A stretch of 38,140 nucleotides of DNA. Source: a virus. The notes beneath the pieces are model-generated. The model ran no database searches. It had not been told where the DNA came from and was given only the letters and a program-made list of their open reading frames with translations. Positions 1-8,355 of the stretch are shown in pieces; positions within the stretch are counted from its first letter, which is position 1; each line of letters begins with the position of its first letter. The translations under genes and the position numbers were made by a program. Location of the stretch: the IMG/VR virus record IMGVR_UViG_3300025435_000046, positions 1 through 38,140 of that record; one strand, given 5' to 3'.

Positions 1-1
1 T

Positions 2-85
2 GCCAAGACCCTGCGCACTTCAAAGACGACCAATGTCAACACCCCGCCTGCGAGTTTTCGCAAACTTGCACCGAGTATCTTGTAG
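2..85 (+). CDS. 3' end of an upstream gene (partial)
   Basis: A frame open from the left edge ends with TAG at 83-85, just before the ribosome binding site of the holin gene, so it is probably the tail of the preceding gene (about 27 residues seen, ending KLAPSIL). A Cys-rich frame starting at base 1 also stays open to 165 but runs deep into the holin gene. Third-base composition does not separate the two. No function can be assigned. Confidence 0.35.
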   Translation, partial: AKTLRTSKTTNVNTPPASFRKLAPSIL

Positions 86-106
86 CCCCCACCTTGGAGA
101 AGAAAA

Positions 107-580
107 TTGAAGGAAATCCTGCTCAAGTTCCTGTCCAGCAGCAATGCACGTCTCAGTGCCGATGAAATAGACGTCCGAGTTCGGGCGTTTGTCGTCATCA
201 TGGTGACGCTCATTTTTGCGTTCATCACCTTCGCCTTGCTGTACTCCGTGACCTTCGTCACCCAGCCCATCAAACAGATGGCTCCAATTGATCAGGCCTA
301 CACCAAGATGCTCAACGACATCGTGCTGCTCATCGTGGGCGGCATCGGCGGCATCTTGACCAAAGGCGTCAGCAATGAGGCCAAAGACATGATGAACGCG
401 GCCAAGGCCAATACAGCGGCCTACGTCGCCCCGCCGCCACCTCCGCCTGCCCCAGTCGTGATGATGGCTTCTACGGCTGGCTGGACGCCTCCACCACCCC
501 CCATGACGCCTCCGCACCACCTTGAGTCCGACGATGAGCGTGCAGCCATGGCCGCAGCCCGACAAAGCGTGAAGGGCTGA
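107..580 (+). CDS. Putative holin
   Basis: 157-residue small membrane protein at the head of a lysis cassette. Two hydrophobic segments are visible at about residues 27-50 (AFVVIMVTLIFAFITFALLY) and 68-84 (MLNDIVLLIVGGIGGILT). A Pro-rich stretch and a charged C-terminus follow. The start is TTG, supported by GGAG about 7 bases upstream; no ATG start fits. It is followed after one base by the Rz gene and then the endolysin, the usual holin-spanin-endolysin order. Holins form timed pores in the inner membrane. The call rests on topology and position, because holins share little sequence. Confidence 0.65.
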   Translation: MKEILLKFLSSSNARLSADEIDVRVRAFVVIMVTLIFAFITFALLYSVTFVTQPIKQMAPIDQAYTKMLNDIVLLIVGGIGGILTKGVSNEAKDMMNAAKANTAAYVAPPPPPPAPVVMMASTAGWTPPPPPMTPPHHLESDDERAAMAAARQSVKG

Positions 581-581
581 C

Positions 582-1046
582 ATGTTTAGCTTGCTCAATC
601 CCTACATCTTGATTGGCATCGTTGCCTTGGTGGCGGCTTCTTTTTTTGAGGGGCATCACATTGCCTATCTCGAACAAGAGGCTGAGATTGCCAAGCTCAA
701 CGAGAAGGCGCGTGGGCTTGAGCAAGAAGCCGCCCAGCGCGTCACCGACCTATCAACCAAACTTGTGAAGGCCAACCAAGATGCCAAATCTCAAATTCAA
801 AAGCGTGATGCTGACATTGCCTCTGGCAAGTTGCGGCTTTCTATCGCCACCAGCGCCGTACCAGCCGCCTCAGATGCCTCCCCTTCCTGCGGAAATAGCG
901 TTCAAGCAAGAGCCGAACTTGACCCAGCGGCTGCTCAATCTCTTGTCGCCATCACCGACCAAGGAGACGCCAACACCCGACAGCTCAACGCCTGCATCGA
1001 TGCCTACAACACCGTCTTCAAAGTGATCAATGGGGGCAAGAAATGA
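582..1046 (+). CDS. Rz: Rz-like i-spanin
   Basis: 154 residues with an N-terminal membrane anchor (about 5-21, LNPYILIGIVALVAASF) and a long charged helical, coiled-coil-like region (about 30-85). The C-terminal half ends LNACIDAYNTVFKVI, a pattern typical of Rz proteins of betaproteobacterial phages. It would span the periplasm and with Rz1 fuse inner and outer membranes in the last lysis step. The o-spanin gene is nested in another frame. The stop overlaps the endolysin start (ATGA at 1043-1046). Confidence 0.85.
   Translation: MFSLLNPYILIGIVALVAASFFEGHHIAYLEQEAEIAKLNEKARGLEQEAAQRVTDLSTKLVKANQDAKSQIQKRDADIASGKLRLSIATSAVPAASDASPSCGNSVQARAELDPAAAQSLVAITDQGDANTRQLNACIDAYNTVFKVINGGKK
781..1026 (+). 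CDS. Rz1: Rz1-like o-spanin lipoprotein, nested inside Rz
   Basis: 81-residue ORF wholly inside Rz in a different frame, the classic Rz/Rz1 architecture. It starts with a basic and hydrophobic signal peptide ending in the lipobox L-A-S-C, with Cys18 as the expected lipidation site. A Pro-rich chain follows (APYQPPQMPPLPAE), as in other o-spanins. It would sit in the outer membrane inner leaflet and pair with the i-spanin. The lipobox, Pro content and nested position make this more than a chance ORF. Confidence 0.82.
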   Translation: MPNLKFKSVMLTLPLASCGFLSPPAPYQPPQMPPLPAEIAFKQEPNLTQRLLNLLSPSPTKETPTPDSSTPASMPTTPSSK

Positions 1047-1642
1047 TTAATGCACTCCAACTGCAACAACTGGGCATTGGCATTGAGTGGGTTGGCCCAC
1101 TGAACGAGACGTTTGCCAAGTTTGGCGTTGCCACCGTGGATCAGCAGGCAGCCTTCATCGGCCAGTGCAGCCATGAGTGCAACCATTTCAAGACGCTGGA
1201 AGAGAACTTAAACTACCGGGCTGAGACGTTGCACCAATTGTGGCCGCAGCGTTTTCCCACAATGGAGATTGCAAATGCCTACGCCCACCAACCCAGTCGC
1301 ATCGCCAACAAAGTTTACGGCGGACGCATGGGCAACAGAGATGAGCAAAGCGGTGATGGTTTTCGTTTTCATGGTCGCGGCCTTATTCAGCTTACTGGTC
1401 ACGATAGTTATTACCACTGCGGTCAGGCACTTGGGGTGGACCTTGTTGCTAATCCTGATCTGGTGGCAACTCCCAAATATGCGGCTTTGAGCGCTGGGTG
1501 GTTTTGGAGCACGCACAACTTGAATGCTGCGGCTGCGGCGGAAGATTGGGTAAAAGTCACCAAGATCATCAACGGCGGCACGTTCGGGCTGGACGAGCGG
1601 GTAGCATTGACAAAACATGCTATTGCTGTCCTAAGCGCTTAA
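1043..1642 (+). CDS. Endolysin, glycoside hydrolase family 19 (chitinase-like lysozyme)
   Basis: 199 residues, a single GH19 catalytic domain as in many phage lysozymes, cleaving the glycan chains of peptidoglycan. Visible motifs are the catalytic region CSHECNHFKTLEENLNY (about 42-58, Glu45 the likely acid), YGGRMGN (92-98) and GRGLIQLTGHDSY (111-123). The C-terminus contains VTKIINGG, typical of the family. There is no signal peptide, so release would need the holin. Translation is coupled to Rz through an ATGA overlap. Confidence 0.92.
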   Translation: MINALQLQQLGIGIEWVGPLNETFAKFGVATVDQQAAFIGQCSHECNHFKTLEENLNYRAETLHQLWPQRFPTMEIANAYAHQPSRIANKVYGGRMGNRDEQSGDGFRFHGRGLIQLTGHDSYYHCGQALGVDLVANPDLVATPKYAALSAGWFWSTHNLNAAAAAEDWVKVTKIINGGTFGLDERVALTKHAIAVLSA

Positions 1643-1673
1643 TGGGACAATCACGCAACCATAAAGGACTCAC

Positions 1674-2333
1674 ATGGCGACCGTTACACCAGCCACAATA
1701 ACTCCGTCATGGGTCATGACTTATGACAACCTGACGACGATGGTGCTCCAGTATTTGGAGCGCACTGATCAAGCCACCATCAACGCCATTCCCACCTTCA
1801 TCACTTTGGCTGAGTTTGAGATTGCCCAAGAAATCAAAACCTTGGGTCAAATGGCCGTTGCCACGGCAACCATGTCGGCCAACAACCCGGTGCTTGCCAA
1901 ACCCGCGCGCTGGCGCAAAACAGTGTCCATGACGATCACCAAGCTCGACGGCACGCAGCAGCCCGTGTTGTTGCGCAAGCTGGAATACCTTGAAAACTAC
2001 TGGCCGAACGCCACTCAAGTCTCTACGCCGTTGTTCTATGCCGACTCAGATTACCAACATTGGTACTTGGCTCCAACACCAGATCAAGCCTACAGCTTTG
2101 AAGTGCTCTACTACGAGCGCATCCAGCCGCTGAGTTCGGTCAACCAAACCAACTGGCTGACCCAGTACGCACCCAACGCCATGCTGTATGGCACTCTGTT
2201 GCAGGCCATGTTGTTTTTGAAGAACGACAATCGAGCCGTTTTCCAACAAAAATACACCGAAGCAATCAACGCGCTCAAAACCGAGGACGTTGCAAGAGTT
2301 GGTGATCGTCAGGCCGTGGCCGTGGACTCCTAA
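1674..2333 (+). CDS. Head-to-tail adaptor (SU10-adaptor/gp4-like)
   Basis: 219 residues. The N-terminal pattern YDNLTTMVLQYLER, then IPTFITLAEFEIAQEI, with a later LPLF-like YADSDYQHWYLAP and a helical C-terminus, matches the phage adaptor family found in podoviruses. The protein would form a ring beneath the portal and dock the tail hub. SD AAGGA sits about 5 bases before the ATG. The hub-like and fibre-like genes next to it support the call. Family assignment is from memory of the pattern. Confidence 0.7.
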   Translation: MATVTPATITPSWVMTYDNLTTMVLQYLERTDQATINAIPTFITLAEFEIAQEIKTLGQMAVATATMSANNPVLAKPARWRKTVSMTITKLDGTQQPVLLRKLEYLENYWPNATQVSTPLFYADSDYQHWYLAPTPDQAYSFEVLYYERIQPLSSVNQTNWLTQYAPNAMLYGTLLQAMLFLKNDNRAVFQQKYTEAINALKTEDVARVGDRQAVAVDS

Positions 2334-2335
2334 TC

Positions 2336-3574
2336 ATGACAACATACATCGACGCCTTCACAGGTTTAACCATCAACCCATCAACGGTGGGTTACGAGAA
2401 TTTATCCATCAGCAGCAACACCGTGTTGCAATGGCCGATCAATGGCAACACCTCAAATGTTGCGGCCAACATCATTGAAGTCACGGCCACCACGACTGGC
2501 CTGAATTTGTTCATGCCGCCAGCCACGCAAGTATCAAGCGGCCAAAACGTCATTGTGCGCAACATTGGCTCCAACACCTTCACGGTGACGGACACCAGCG
2601 GCAACACCATCGCCAGCATTGCGTCTGGCTTGGCTGACTTCATCTACTTGACCGATAACACCACAACGAATGGTACGTGGGCGGTGGTGACGTTTGGTGC
2701 AGGCACATCGTCTGCCAATGCGGCCACGCTGGCTGGGTACGGCCTAACCGCCATCGGCGCGACGCTGAATCAGTCCTACACCGTCAACAACGTGACGGCT
2801 GGGTACACCTTCTTGGCGTCTGATCGCTCATCGTTTTATGTGTGGGGCGGCGGCGCTGGCACGCTGACCATGCCTACTTCGGCAAGCGTGGGCAACAACT
2901 GGTTTGTGATGATCCGCAACAACGGCACGGGCATCTTGAACTTGGTTCCCCAAGGCACAGACACCATTGATGGCAACCCAAGCGCTCAATTGCAGCCCAC
3001 CGAGTCGCTGGTGATCGTCTCCAACGGCACGGGCTTCAACACCTTTGCCTATGGCCGCTCAAACACGTTTTTCTACACCCAGTTGCAAGTGACCGTGACG
3101 GGCGGCACAACCACGCTCACGTCTGCTCAGGCCTCAAATACGATTCAAGAGTATCTTGGCACGCTGACGTCCAACCAAATTGTGATCTTGCCCCAAACCG
3201 TCCAGTTGTACTCGCTGCAAAACAAAACGTCTGGCTCGTTCACATTGACGTTCAAGACGGCGGCATCGGGTGGCACAACCGTCACACTGCCACAAGGCCA
3301 AACGATCATTGCGATCTGCGATGGCACGAACGTCTACAACGCTCAAACCGCCGCAGCATCTTCGCTCACGTCTATAACTTTGGCAAACGGCTCCGCCGCC
3401 GCGCCATCGGTCAACTTCTCTGGCGACACATCGACTGGCGTCTACTTGGTTGCCAGCGGCCAGCTTGGTTTTGCTGTCAGCGGCGCAAACGGCATGACAT
3501 TGAACGCCTCAACAGGCTTGACGGTGCAAAACCAAGTCACGGCTTTGGGCGGCATTCTTGGCGGGGGCTTCTAA
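2336..3574 (+). CDS. Tail fibre-like virion protein with tandem beta domains
   Basis: 412 residues, rich in Thr, Ser, Gly and Asn. At least three diverged modules of roughly 85 residues recur, each with a stretch like VIVRNIGSNTFTV, MIRNNGTGILNLV or YSLQNKTSGSFTLTF followed by a 'dgtn' turn. The C-terminus (STGVYLVASGQLGFAVSG) resembles the lead-in of fibre and tailspike tips. A role in host attachment is inferred from composition and its place between the adaptor and hub genes. It lies 2 bases after the adaptor gene and directly abuts the hub gene (TAAATG). Confidence 0.6.
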   Translation: MTTYIDAFTGLTINPSTVGYENLSISSNTVLQWPINGNTSNVAANIIEVTATTTGLNLFMPPATQVSSGQNVIVRNIGSNTFTVTDTSGNTIASIASGLADFIYLTDNTTTNGTWAVVTFGAGTSSANAATLAGYGLTAIGATLNQSYTVNNVTAGYTFLASDRSSFYVWGGGAGTLTMPTSASVGNNWFVMIRNNGTGILNLVPQGTDTIDGNPSAQLQPTESLVIVSNGTGFNTFAYGRSNTFFYTQLQVTVTGGTTTLTSAQASNTIQEYLGTLTSNQIVILPQTVQLYSLQNKTSGSFTLTFKTAASGGTTVTLPQGQTIIAICDGTNVYNAQTAAASSLTSITLANGSAAAPSVNFSGDTSTGVYLVASGQLGFAVSGANGMTLNASTGLTVQNQVTALGGILGGGF

Positions 3575-5587
3575 ATGACCGCAAAGGTTGCCGTACTCCA
3601 AGTCAAGCCGGGCATCCAACGTGATGGCACGAGATTCATGTCTGCCTCCTACGTAGACGGCCAGTGGGTGCGCTTCCAAAATGGTTTGCCTCGCAAGATT
3701 GGCGGCTACAACAGCATGTTCTTGAATGCCTCGGGCATCTCTCGCGGCATGATCATGCAGTCCAACAACGGCTCAAACTACGTCATTTCAGGCTACTCCA
3801 ACGGCCTAGAGCAATGGGTGACGGCCAACTATGCTGGCGTGGGAACTGGTCCGCTGGAATACACCTTCTCCAGTGGGTTCACGGCCAATGCCAACAACTT
3901 GTGGCAGCTAGACATTGGCTACGACTCCACTGGCGGCGCAAACTTGAATTTGATTGCGCACCCCGGCCAGAACTTGGCGGACATCTCAAGCACGGTCAAC
4001 ACCCGCCCATTGTTTGGGCCATTGACTGGCACAACGCTTGCGCCCGTGGGCGTCTTCACGGCTTCGGCCACAATCTCCACTGGCACGGCCACCATGACGT
4101 TCCCAGCAACCAATTTGGGCGTGGGCGCGGGTGTGTCGGTGACTGGCACGGGCATCCCTGCAAACACCACGGTGCTGTCGGCCATCATCACGGGCGGCGT
4201 TTACACGGCGACTTTGAGCAATAACGCAACAGCATCAGGCACTTACACCTTCACCTTCGACAACAACATCAGTGTTTCGGGTGGTGTGGTGATGCTTTAC
4301 CCGTACCTCTTTGTGTACGGCAACAATGGCCTGATTCAAAATTGTGCAGCAGGTGACTTCACCAACTGGACAAGCTCTGACGCCAACTCCAACAACGTCG
4401 CGGCCACCAAGGTGGTCAAAGGCCTGCCCGTGCGCGGCGGCACAACAGTGCCAAGCGGTTTGTTTTGGACGCTGGACTCGTTGATTCGCGTGAGCTACGC
4501 GCCGCAGACCGTGGGCAACCTGACTTATTACTGGCGCTATGATTTGGTGACGCAACAGTCGTCCATCATGTCGAGCCAGTGCGTCATTGAGTATGACGGC
4601 ATCTACTACTGGGTCGGAACTGACCGCTTCTTGATGTACAACGGCGTGGTGCAAGAAGTCCCAAATAGTCAAAACCAAAACTGGTTCTTTGACAACTTGA
4701 ACTATCAGCAACGCCAAAAGGTGTGGGCAAGCAAAGTGCCGCGCTGGGGCGAGATTTGGTTCTTCTACCCCCGTGGTGACGCCACCGAATGCACGGATGC
4801 CATCATCTACAACGTGCGCGAAAAAACTTGGTATGACGCAGGCCAATCACTTGGTGCGCAGCGCTCGGCTGGGGCATTCAGCGAAGTGTTCCGCTACCCC
4901 GTGTGGGGCGGCAACACCGCATCGGGATATGAGGCCACTGGCGCGACTGTTGTCAGCGGTGGTGCATCGTATGCCGTGGGCGACATCGTGACCGTCTTGG
5001 GCGGCTCTGGTGCACCTGCATCGCTCAAAGTCACCACCGTGTCTGGCAGTGCCGTCACGGGATTGACCGTGGTGGCCGCTGGCTCGTACAACCCAGCTCC
5101 ATCTGGCACGTACACCACATCGGCGCGGTCGCCTTCAACTGGCACTGGCCTGACAGTGAGTTTGACCACCGCTCAGTTCTACACCTTGTGGCAGCACGAG
5201 ATTGGCACAGACCAAATTTACACCGACCAAGTCACGGCCATCAACTCGTACTTTGAAACCCCTGCGCTTGGCGTGCTGGGTGGACTTGTGGGCGCGGTTC
5301 AACAGCCGGGCGACAACTTGTGGACGCGCTGCGAACGGATTGAACCTGATTTTGTCCAGTCTGGCACGATGAGCGTCACCGTGACTGGTAAGGGCTACGC
5401 CGACGACAGTGACATCACATCCAACCCGTACAACTTTGACCCCACCACGCTGAAGGTGGACATGCGCGAACAACGCCGCGAGATGCGTTTGCGCTTCACT
5501 TCCAATACCACTGGCGGCAATTATTTCATGGGCAAAGTGCTCTTGAGTCTTGACGTTGGTGACAGCCGCTCGACGGGCAATCCGTGA
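3575..5587 (+). CDS. Tail hub / DNA-stabilisation protein (P22 gp10-like, putative)
   Basis: 670 residues. The N-terminus (KPGIQRDGTRFMSASYVDGQWVRF, given in parts: KPGIQRDGT and YVDGQWVRF, then PRKIGGY) and the late block LWQHEIGTDQIYTDQ and YFETPALG match large hub-like proteins of environmental podoviruses. These are often compared to P22 gp10, a beta-propeller below the adaptor. Two Ser/Thr/Gly-rich insertions break the core, at about residues 155-230 (Ig-like) and 445-525. The C-terminus ends MRLRF and SLDVGDSRSTG. The exact fold cannot be proven by eye. Confidence 0.55.
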   Translation: MTAKVAVLQVKPGIQRDGTRFMSASYVDGQWVRFQNGLPRKIGGYNSMFLNASGISRGMIMQSNNGSNYVISGYSNGLEQWVTANYAGVGTGPLEYTFSSGFTANANNLWQLDIGYDSTGGANLNLIAHPGQNLADISSTVNTRPLFGPLTGTTLAPVGVFTASATISTGTATMTFPATNLGVGAGVSVTGTGIPANTTVLSAIITGGVYTATLSNNATASGTYTFTFDNNISVSGGVVMLYPYLFVYGNNGLIQNCAAGDFTNWTSSDANSNNVAATKVVKGLPVRGGTTVPSGLFWTLDSLIRVSYAPQTVGNLTYYWRYDLVTQQSSIMSSQCVIEYDGIYYWVGTDRFLMYNGVVQEVPNSQNQNWFFDNLNYQQRQKVWASKVPRWGEIWFFYPRGDATECTDAIIYNVREKTWYDAGQSLGAQRSAGAFSEVFRYPVWGGNTASGYEATGATVVSGGASYAVGDIVTVLGGSGAPASLKVTTVSGSAVTGLTVVAAGSYNPAPSGTYTTSARSPSTGTGLTVSLTTAQFYTLWQHEIGTDQIYTDQVTAINSYFETPALGVLGGLVGAVQQPGDNLWTRCERIEPDFVQSGTMSVTVTGKGYADDSDITSNPYNFDPTTLKVDMREQRREMRLRFTSNTTGGNYFMGKVLLSLDVGDSRSTGNP

Positions 5588-5820
5588 TCACATACGACCC
5601 TCGCGGCATGACATGGGATCAGTATTGCAAGCTGATGGAAGAGCTATTTGCACCGCAGCAGCTTGGTCATGTGCCAGAGGAAGAGTGGCGCACATGGGTG
5701 GACGGCATGAACGGCATTGGGTATTTTGTGAATTCAGCAGTACCTGATCAAAGACAGTTTGCGACTTGGCAAGAATGGGCTGAGAGCATGGTAGGGATAA
5801 TGAACTTGGAATACAAATGA
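5584..5820 (+). CDS. Small conserved-type phage protein
   Basis: 78 residues; GTG start overlapping the hub stop (GTGA). It is rich in Trp and acidic residues (MTWDQYCKLMEELF, EEEWRTWVDGMNGIGYF), suggesting a compact helical protein. No family is recognised. It ends in an ATGA overlap with the next gene, so it is translated as part of the tail/ejection operon. An internal ATG at 5608 could also serve as start. Confidence 0.6.
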   Translation: MITYDPRGMTWDQYCKLMEELFAPQQLGHVPEEEWRTWVDGMNGIGYFVNSAVPDQRQFATWQEWAESMVGIMNLEYK

Positions 5821-6179
5821 CACCTTCAGAAATCATCACAGCGGATGCGCAACAGCACGGGATTGATCCTCAAAAAGTGCTGGCGTTTGTGCACGACCAC
5901 ATTGTCAAAGGCCATGCCAATTTGACCCAAGCAAACAACACGCTTTTATTCATCATTCATTTGGGGCAAAGCGCCGCAGAGGTGCACCTTTACACCGTGG
6001 ACAACTCGGTGACAGTCGCCAAATCAATCATTCACTTCATCAAGATTCTTAAACAGTCTCCAATCAAAGTTCTTTATGGCAAAGCCGACAACCCCGGCAT
6101 TATTGTCATGATGCAAAAACTTGGCCTTGATGTTCAACACTCAAACATGCCCCAGTACAACTGGATGGCAACTCTGTGA
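5817..6179 (+). CDS. Small virion-region protein, function unknown
   Basis: 120 residues, alternating helix and strand pattern (VLAFVHDHIVKGHANLTQ, then EVHLYTVDN and IKVLYGKADNPGIIVMMQKLGL). The size, position before the ejection genes and strand-helix pattern recall the small acetyltransferase-fold proteins next to internal virion proteins in T7-like phages, but no catalytic motif is visible. Coupled to the previous gene by ATGA. Confidence 0.6.
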   Translation: MTPSEIITADAQQHGIDPQKVLAFVHDHIVKGHANLTQANNTLLFIIHLGQSAAEVHLYTVDNSVTVAKSIIHFIKILKQSPIKVLYGKADNPGIIVMMQKLGLDVQHSNMPQYNWMATL

Positions 6180-6187
6180 GGTAAAAC

Positions 6188-7810
6188 ATGGGAGTCGTAA
6201 ATTCAGTTCTAAACACGGTTTCAAATGTCGTGGGCGATGTTGGAAAGGTCATTGACAACACTGTCAGCAACGCCATTCACAACCCAATCCAAACCATTGC
6301 AGACATCGCCGCCGTGGCGACTGGCAATGCCGCTATGCTGCCCTACATCAATGGCGCAATTGGCGTGGCGCAAGGTCAAGACCCGACCAAGATCGCAGAA
6401 AACATGGCCGCTGGCTATTTGGCTGGGCAAGCAACATCTGGACTTAGCGGTGACATTGCGGACACCACGGGAAGCCAAACGCTTGGAACCATCGGCGCGA
6501 ACGCTGCGAAAAGCGGTTTGTCTGCTGGCCTGACGGGTGGAAACATTGGCAACGCCATTGAGAACTCGGCGATCAACACCGCAGGCAACATGGGTGTGCA
6601 AGACATTACTGGCACGTCAAGTTTGCCCAAGCTGGACTTTTCCAGCGTTGTGAACCCTCAAACTGGTCAAACTCAGAGCGCGCCCACGCAGTTTGCAACG
6701 CCTTCGGCTGTGGCGTCTAACGCTACAAACCAAAACGGCATCGGCATTGCGCCGCTGACTTTGGGCAACCTTGACATGGGCAAGCTGCAACTCAACAACA
6801 TCGGCCAACAAGGCTCAAGCCAATCCGCGCCCAAGTCATCAATCGCCTACCAAGCCGCCCAAGGCAACCTGCCAAGCGTGAACACGGCGTCTATCGTGCC
6901 AAGCAACACCGCCACGCTGAAAGACGGCGGACTGGCGCACCTTGCCAGCGGCGGAGCAATGTCGGGCTATGACGATTACACCCAGCTTTACAACACCATT
7001 GACCCCGTGGAAGACTTGATTGTCAATGGCCGCTTGGTCACGCCACAGCAAGCTGGTTTACTGGGTGCGCAACCCGTGGTCTATTCTGCTGACGGTGGCG
7101 AGATTGAAAGCAGAATTTCTTCTGGCGTGCCAAATGTGGGCGGTGCTTTTGACAAGCAGATTGCGCCCAACTTTGCGCACGTCTATCAGCCCCATACCTT
7201 GCATGTTGAAGGCCACCCAAGTTCGGAGGCGGCACGAAAACTGCCTCAACTGGCGGAAGGCCCATTGGGCGACCCTCACATGTTCGATGTGCACACGCGC
7301 CACCCATTTGATGCTCAGTTGGCGCACGCCAAGGGCGGGGCGCTGCACAAGCTGCATGAGGCCATTCCCGAAGGCCACAAGCCTGAATTTGTCACTGGCC
7401 TGACTGGCAACTATGCCAGCGGCGGCGGCACGGGGCAGTCCGATGACATTCCGGCCATGCTGCGCGACGGCGACTATGTGATTGACGCTGACGCCGTGGC
7501 CGCGCTGGGCGATGGCTCAAGCAAGGCTGGCTACCAATCCTTGATGCACTTCAAAAACCAATTCCCGCACCACGACCACCACGAAGGTGAGTTTGTGCCA
7601 GCACAGATCGCTGACGGCGAGGTGGTGCTTGACGCCCCGCTCGTCACGGCAATTGGCGGCGGCGACAACAAACGTGGGGCAAAAATGCTTGATGCCATGC
7701 GCGAAGAACTGCGCGCGCACAAAAGATCGGCTCCAGACACGAAGATACCCCCAAAAGCTAAGTCGCCTTTACAATACCTACAAGCTGCTCAATTGAGTAA
7801 AAAATTATGA
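6188..7810 (+). CDS. Internal virion / ejection-type protein with repeated modules
   Basis: 540 residues with SD GAGG. The N-terminal third is Ala/Gly/Asn-rich with small hydrophobic helices (IADIAAVATGNAAML, MAAGYLAGQATSG). Glycine-pair motifs follow (GGLAHLASGGAMSG, GGEIES, GGALHK). Near the C-terminus two related modules occur: DDIPAMLRDGDYVIDADAVAALGDG (about 418-440, split here as DDIPAMLRDGDYVI and DADAVAALGDG) and VPAQIADGEVVLDAPLV with AIGGG. The last residues KAKSPLQYLQAA are repeated beyond the HNH gene that overlaps its stop, suggesting the original C-terminus was displaced. Confidence 0.65.
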   Translation: MGVVNSVLNTVSNVVGDVGKVIDNTVSNAIHNPIQTIADIAAVATGNAAMLPYINGAIGVAQGQDPTKIAENMAAGYLAGQATSGLSGDIADTTGSQTLGTIGANAAKSGLSAGLTGGNIGNAIENSAINTAGNMGVQDITGTSSLPKLDFSSVVNPQTGQTQSAPTQFATPSAVASNATNQNGIGIAPLTLGNLDMGKLQLNNIGQQGSSQSAPKSSIAYQAAQGNLPSVNTASIVPSNTATLKDGGLAHLASGGAMSGYDDYTQLYNTIDPVEDLIVNGRLVTPQQAGLLGAQPVVYSADGGEIESRISSGVPNVGGAFDKQIAPNFAHVYQPHTLHVEGHPSSEAARKLPQLAEGPLGDPHMFDVHTRHPFDAQLAHAKGGALHKLHEAIPEGHKPEFVTGLTGNYASGGGTGQSDDIPAMLRDGDYVIDADAVAALGDGSSKAGYQSLMHFKNQFPHHDHHEGEFVPAQIADGEVVLDAPLVTAIGGGDNKRGAKMLDAMREELRAHKRSAPDTKIPPKAKSPLQYLQAAQLSKKL

Positions 7811-8307
7811 CATTTGAAGTTGGACATAAATCTGGCATGACTGGCAAGTCTCATACAGAAGAGACTCGTCAAAAAATGGCGGAATCAAAAGGCAAGGAAA
7901 ATTATCTTGCTCGTCAACTTGGCTTGCGTTTTTACTTTACTGGTGTTCCGTGCAAAAATGGACATATTGCTCAACGCTATTCCTCAAGCGGAACTTGCAC
8001 TGAATGCGTCAAAGAAAAAGCGCAAAAATGGCAAAAATCAAACAAACCAAAAATGTCTGCCAAGATCATGAAGCGTCACGCAATTAAACTTCAAAGAACG
8101 CCAAATTGGTTGAATGCGGGGCATTTTTTTGAAATTGAATGCGTTTACCAGTATTGTGGTGCATTGCGGTCAATTGGTCTTGATTACCACGTTGATCATA
8201 TTGTCCCACTTCGTGGAAAAAATGTTTCTGGTTTTCATGTGCCTTGGAATTTGCAAGTTCTTACGGCTAAAGAAAACATAATCAAAGGCAATCATTATGT
8301 TCAATAA
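7807..8307 (+). CDS. HNH homing-type endonuclease with NUMOD3-like N-terminus
   Basis: 166 residues. The N-terminus TGKSHTEETRQKMAESKGK (12-30) matches the NUMOD3 DNA-binding motif of homing endonucleases. A Cys/His zinc-binding-like stretch follows (PCKNGH at 48-53, CTEC at 64-67). The HNH core is YHVDHIVPLRGKNVSG (127-142) with HVPWNLQ (144-150) and N-x-x-x-GN (157-162). It overlaps the previous stop (ATGA) and is clearly richer in A/T than the flanking virion genes, a sign of transfer. It lies between two virion genes with no structural role expected, so it is best seen as a selfish insertion. Confidence 0.88.
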   Translation: MTFEVGHKSGMTGKSHTEETRQKMAESKGKENYLARQLGLRFYFTGVPCKNGHIAQRYSSSGTCTECVKEKAQKWQKSNKPKMSAKIMKRHAIKLQRTPNWLNAGHFFEIECVYQYCGALRSIGLDYHVDHIVPLRGKNVSGFHVPWNLQVLTAKENIIKGNHYVQ

Positions 8308-8353
8308 AACAAAGTCTCCGCTTGAATACCTCAAGATGGCGATGAAAGGTTAA
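8297..8353 (+). pseudogene. Displaced C-terminal fragment of the 6188-7810 gene
   Basis: Eighteen codons in another frame overlap the end of the HNH gene and read MFNKTKSPLEYLKMAMKG. The segment KTKSPLEYLKMA corresponds to KAKSPLQYLQAA at the end of the upstream virion gene. Codons differ at most synonymous sites, so this is not a recent copy. The simplest reading is that this is the original 3' end of the virion gene, cut off when the HNH gene and a substitute 3' end were inserted. Confidence 0.6.
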
Positions 8354-8355
8354 AC

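Noticed and set aside
20-598. 192-codon minus-strand ORF over the holin gene
   Set aside because: His/Arg/Gly-rich antisense product with no SD; typical shadow of a GC-biased gene.
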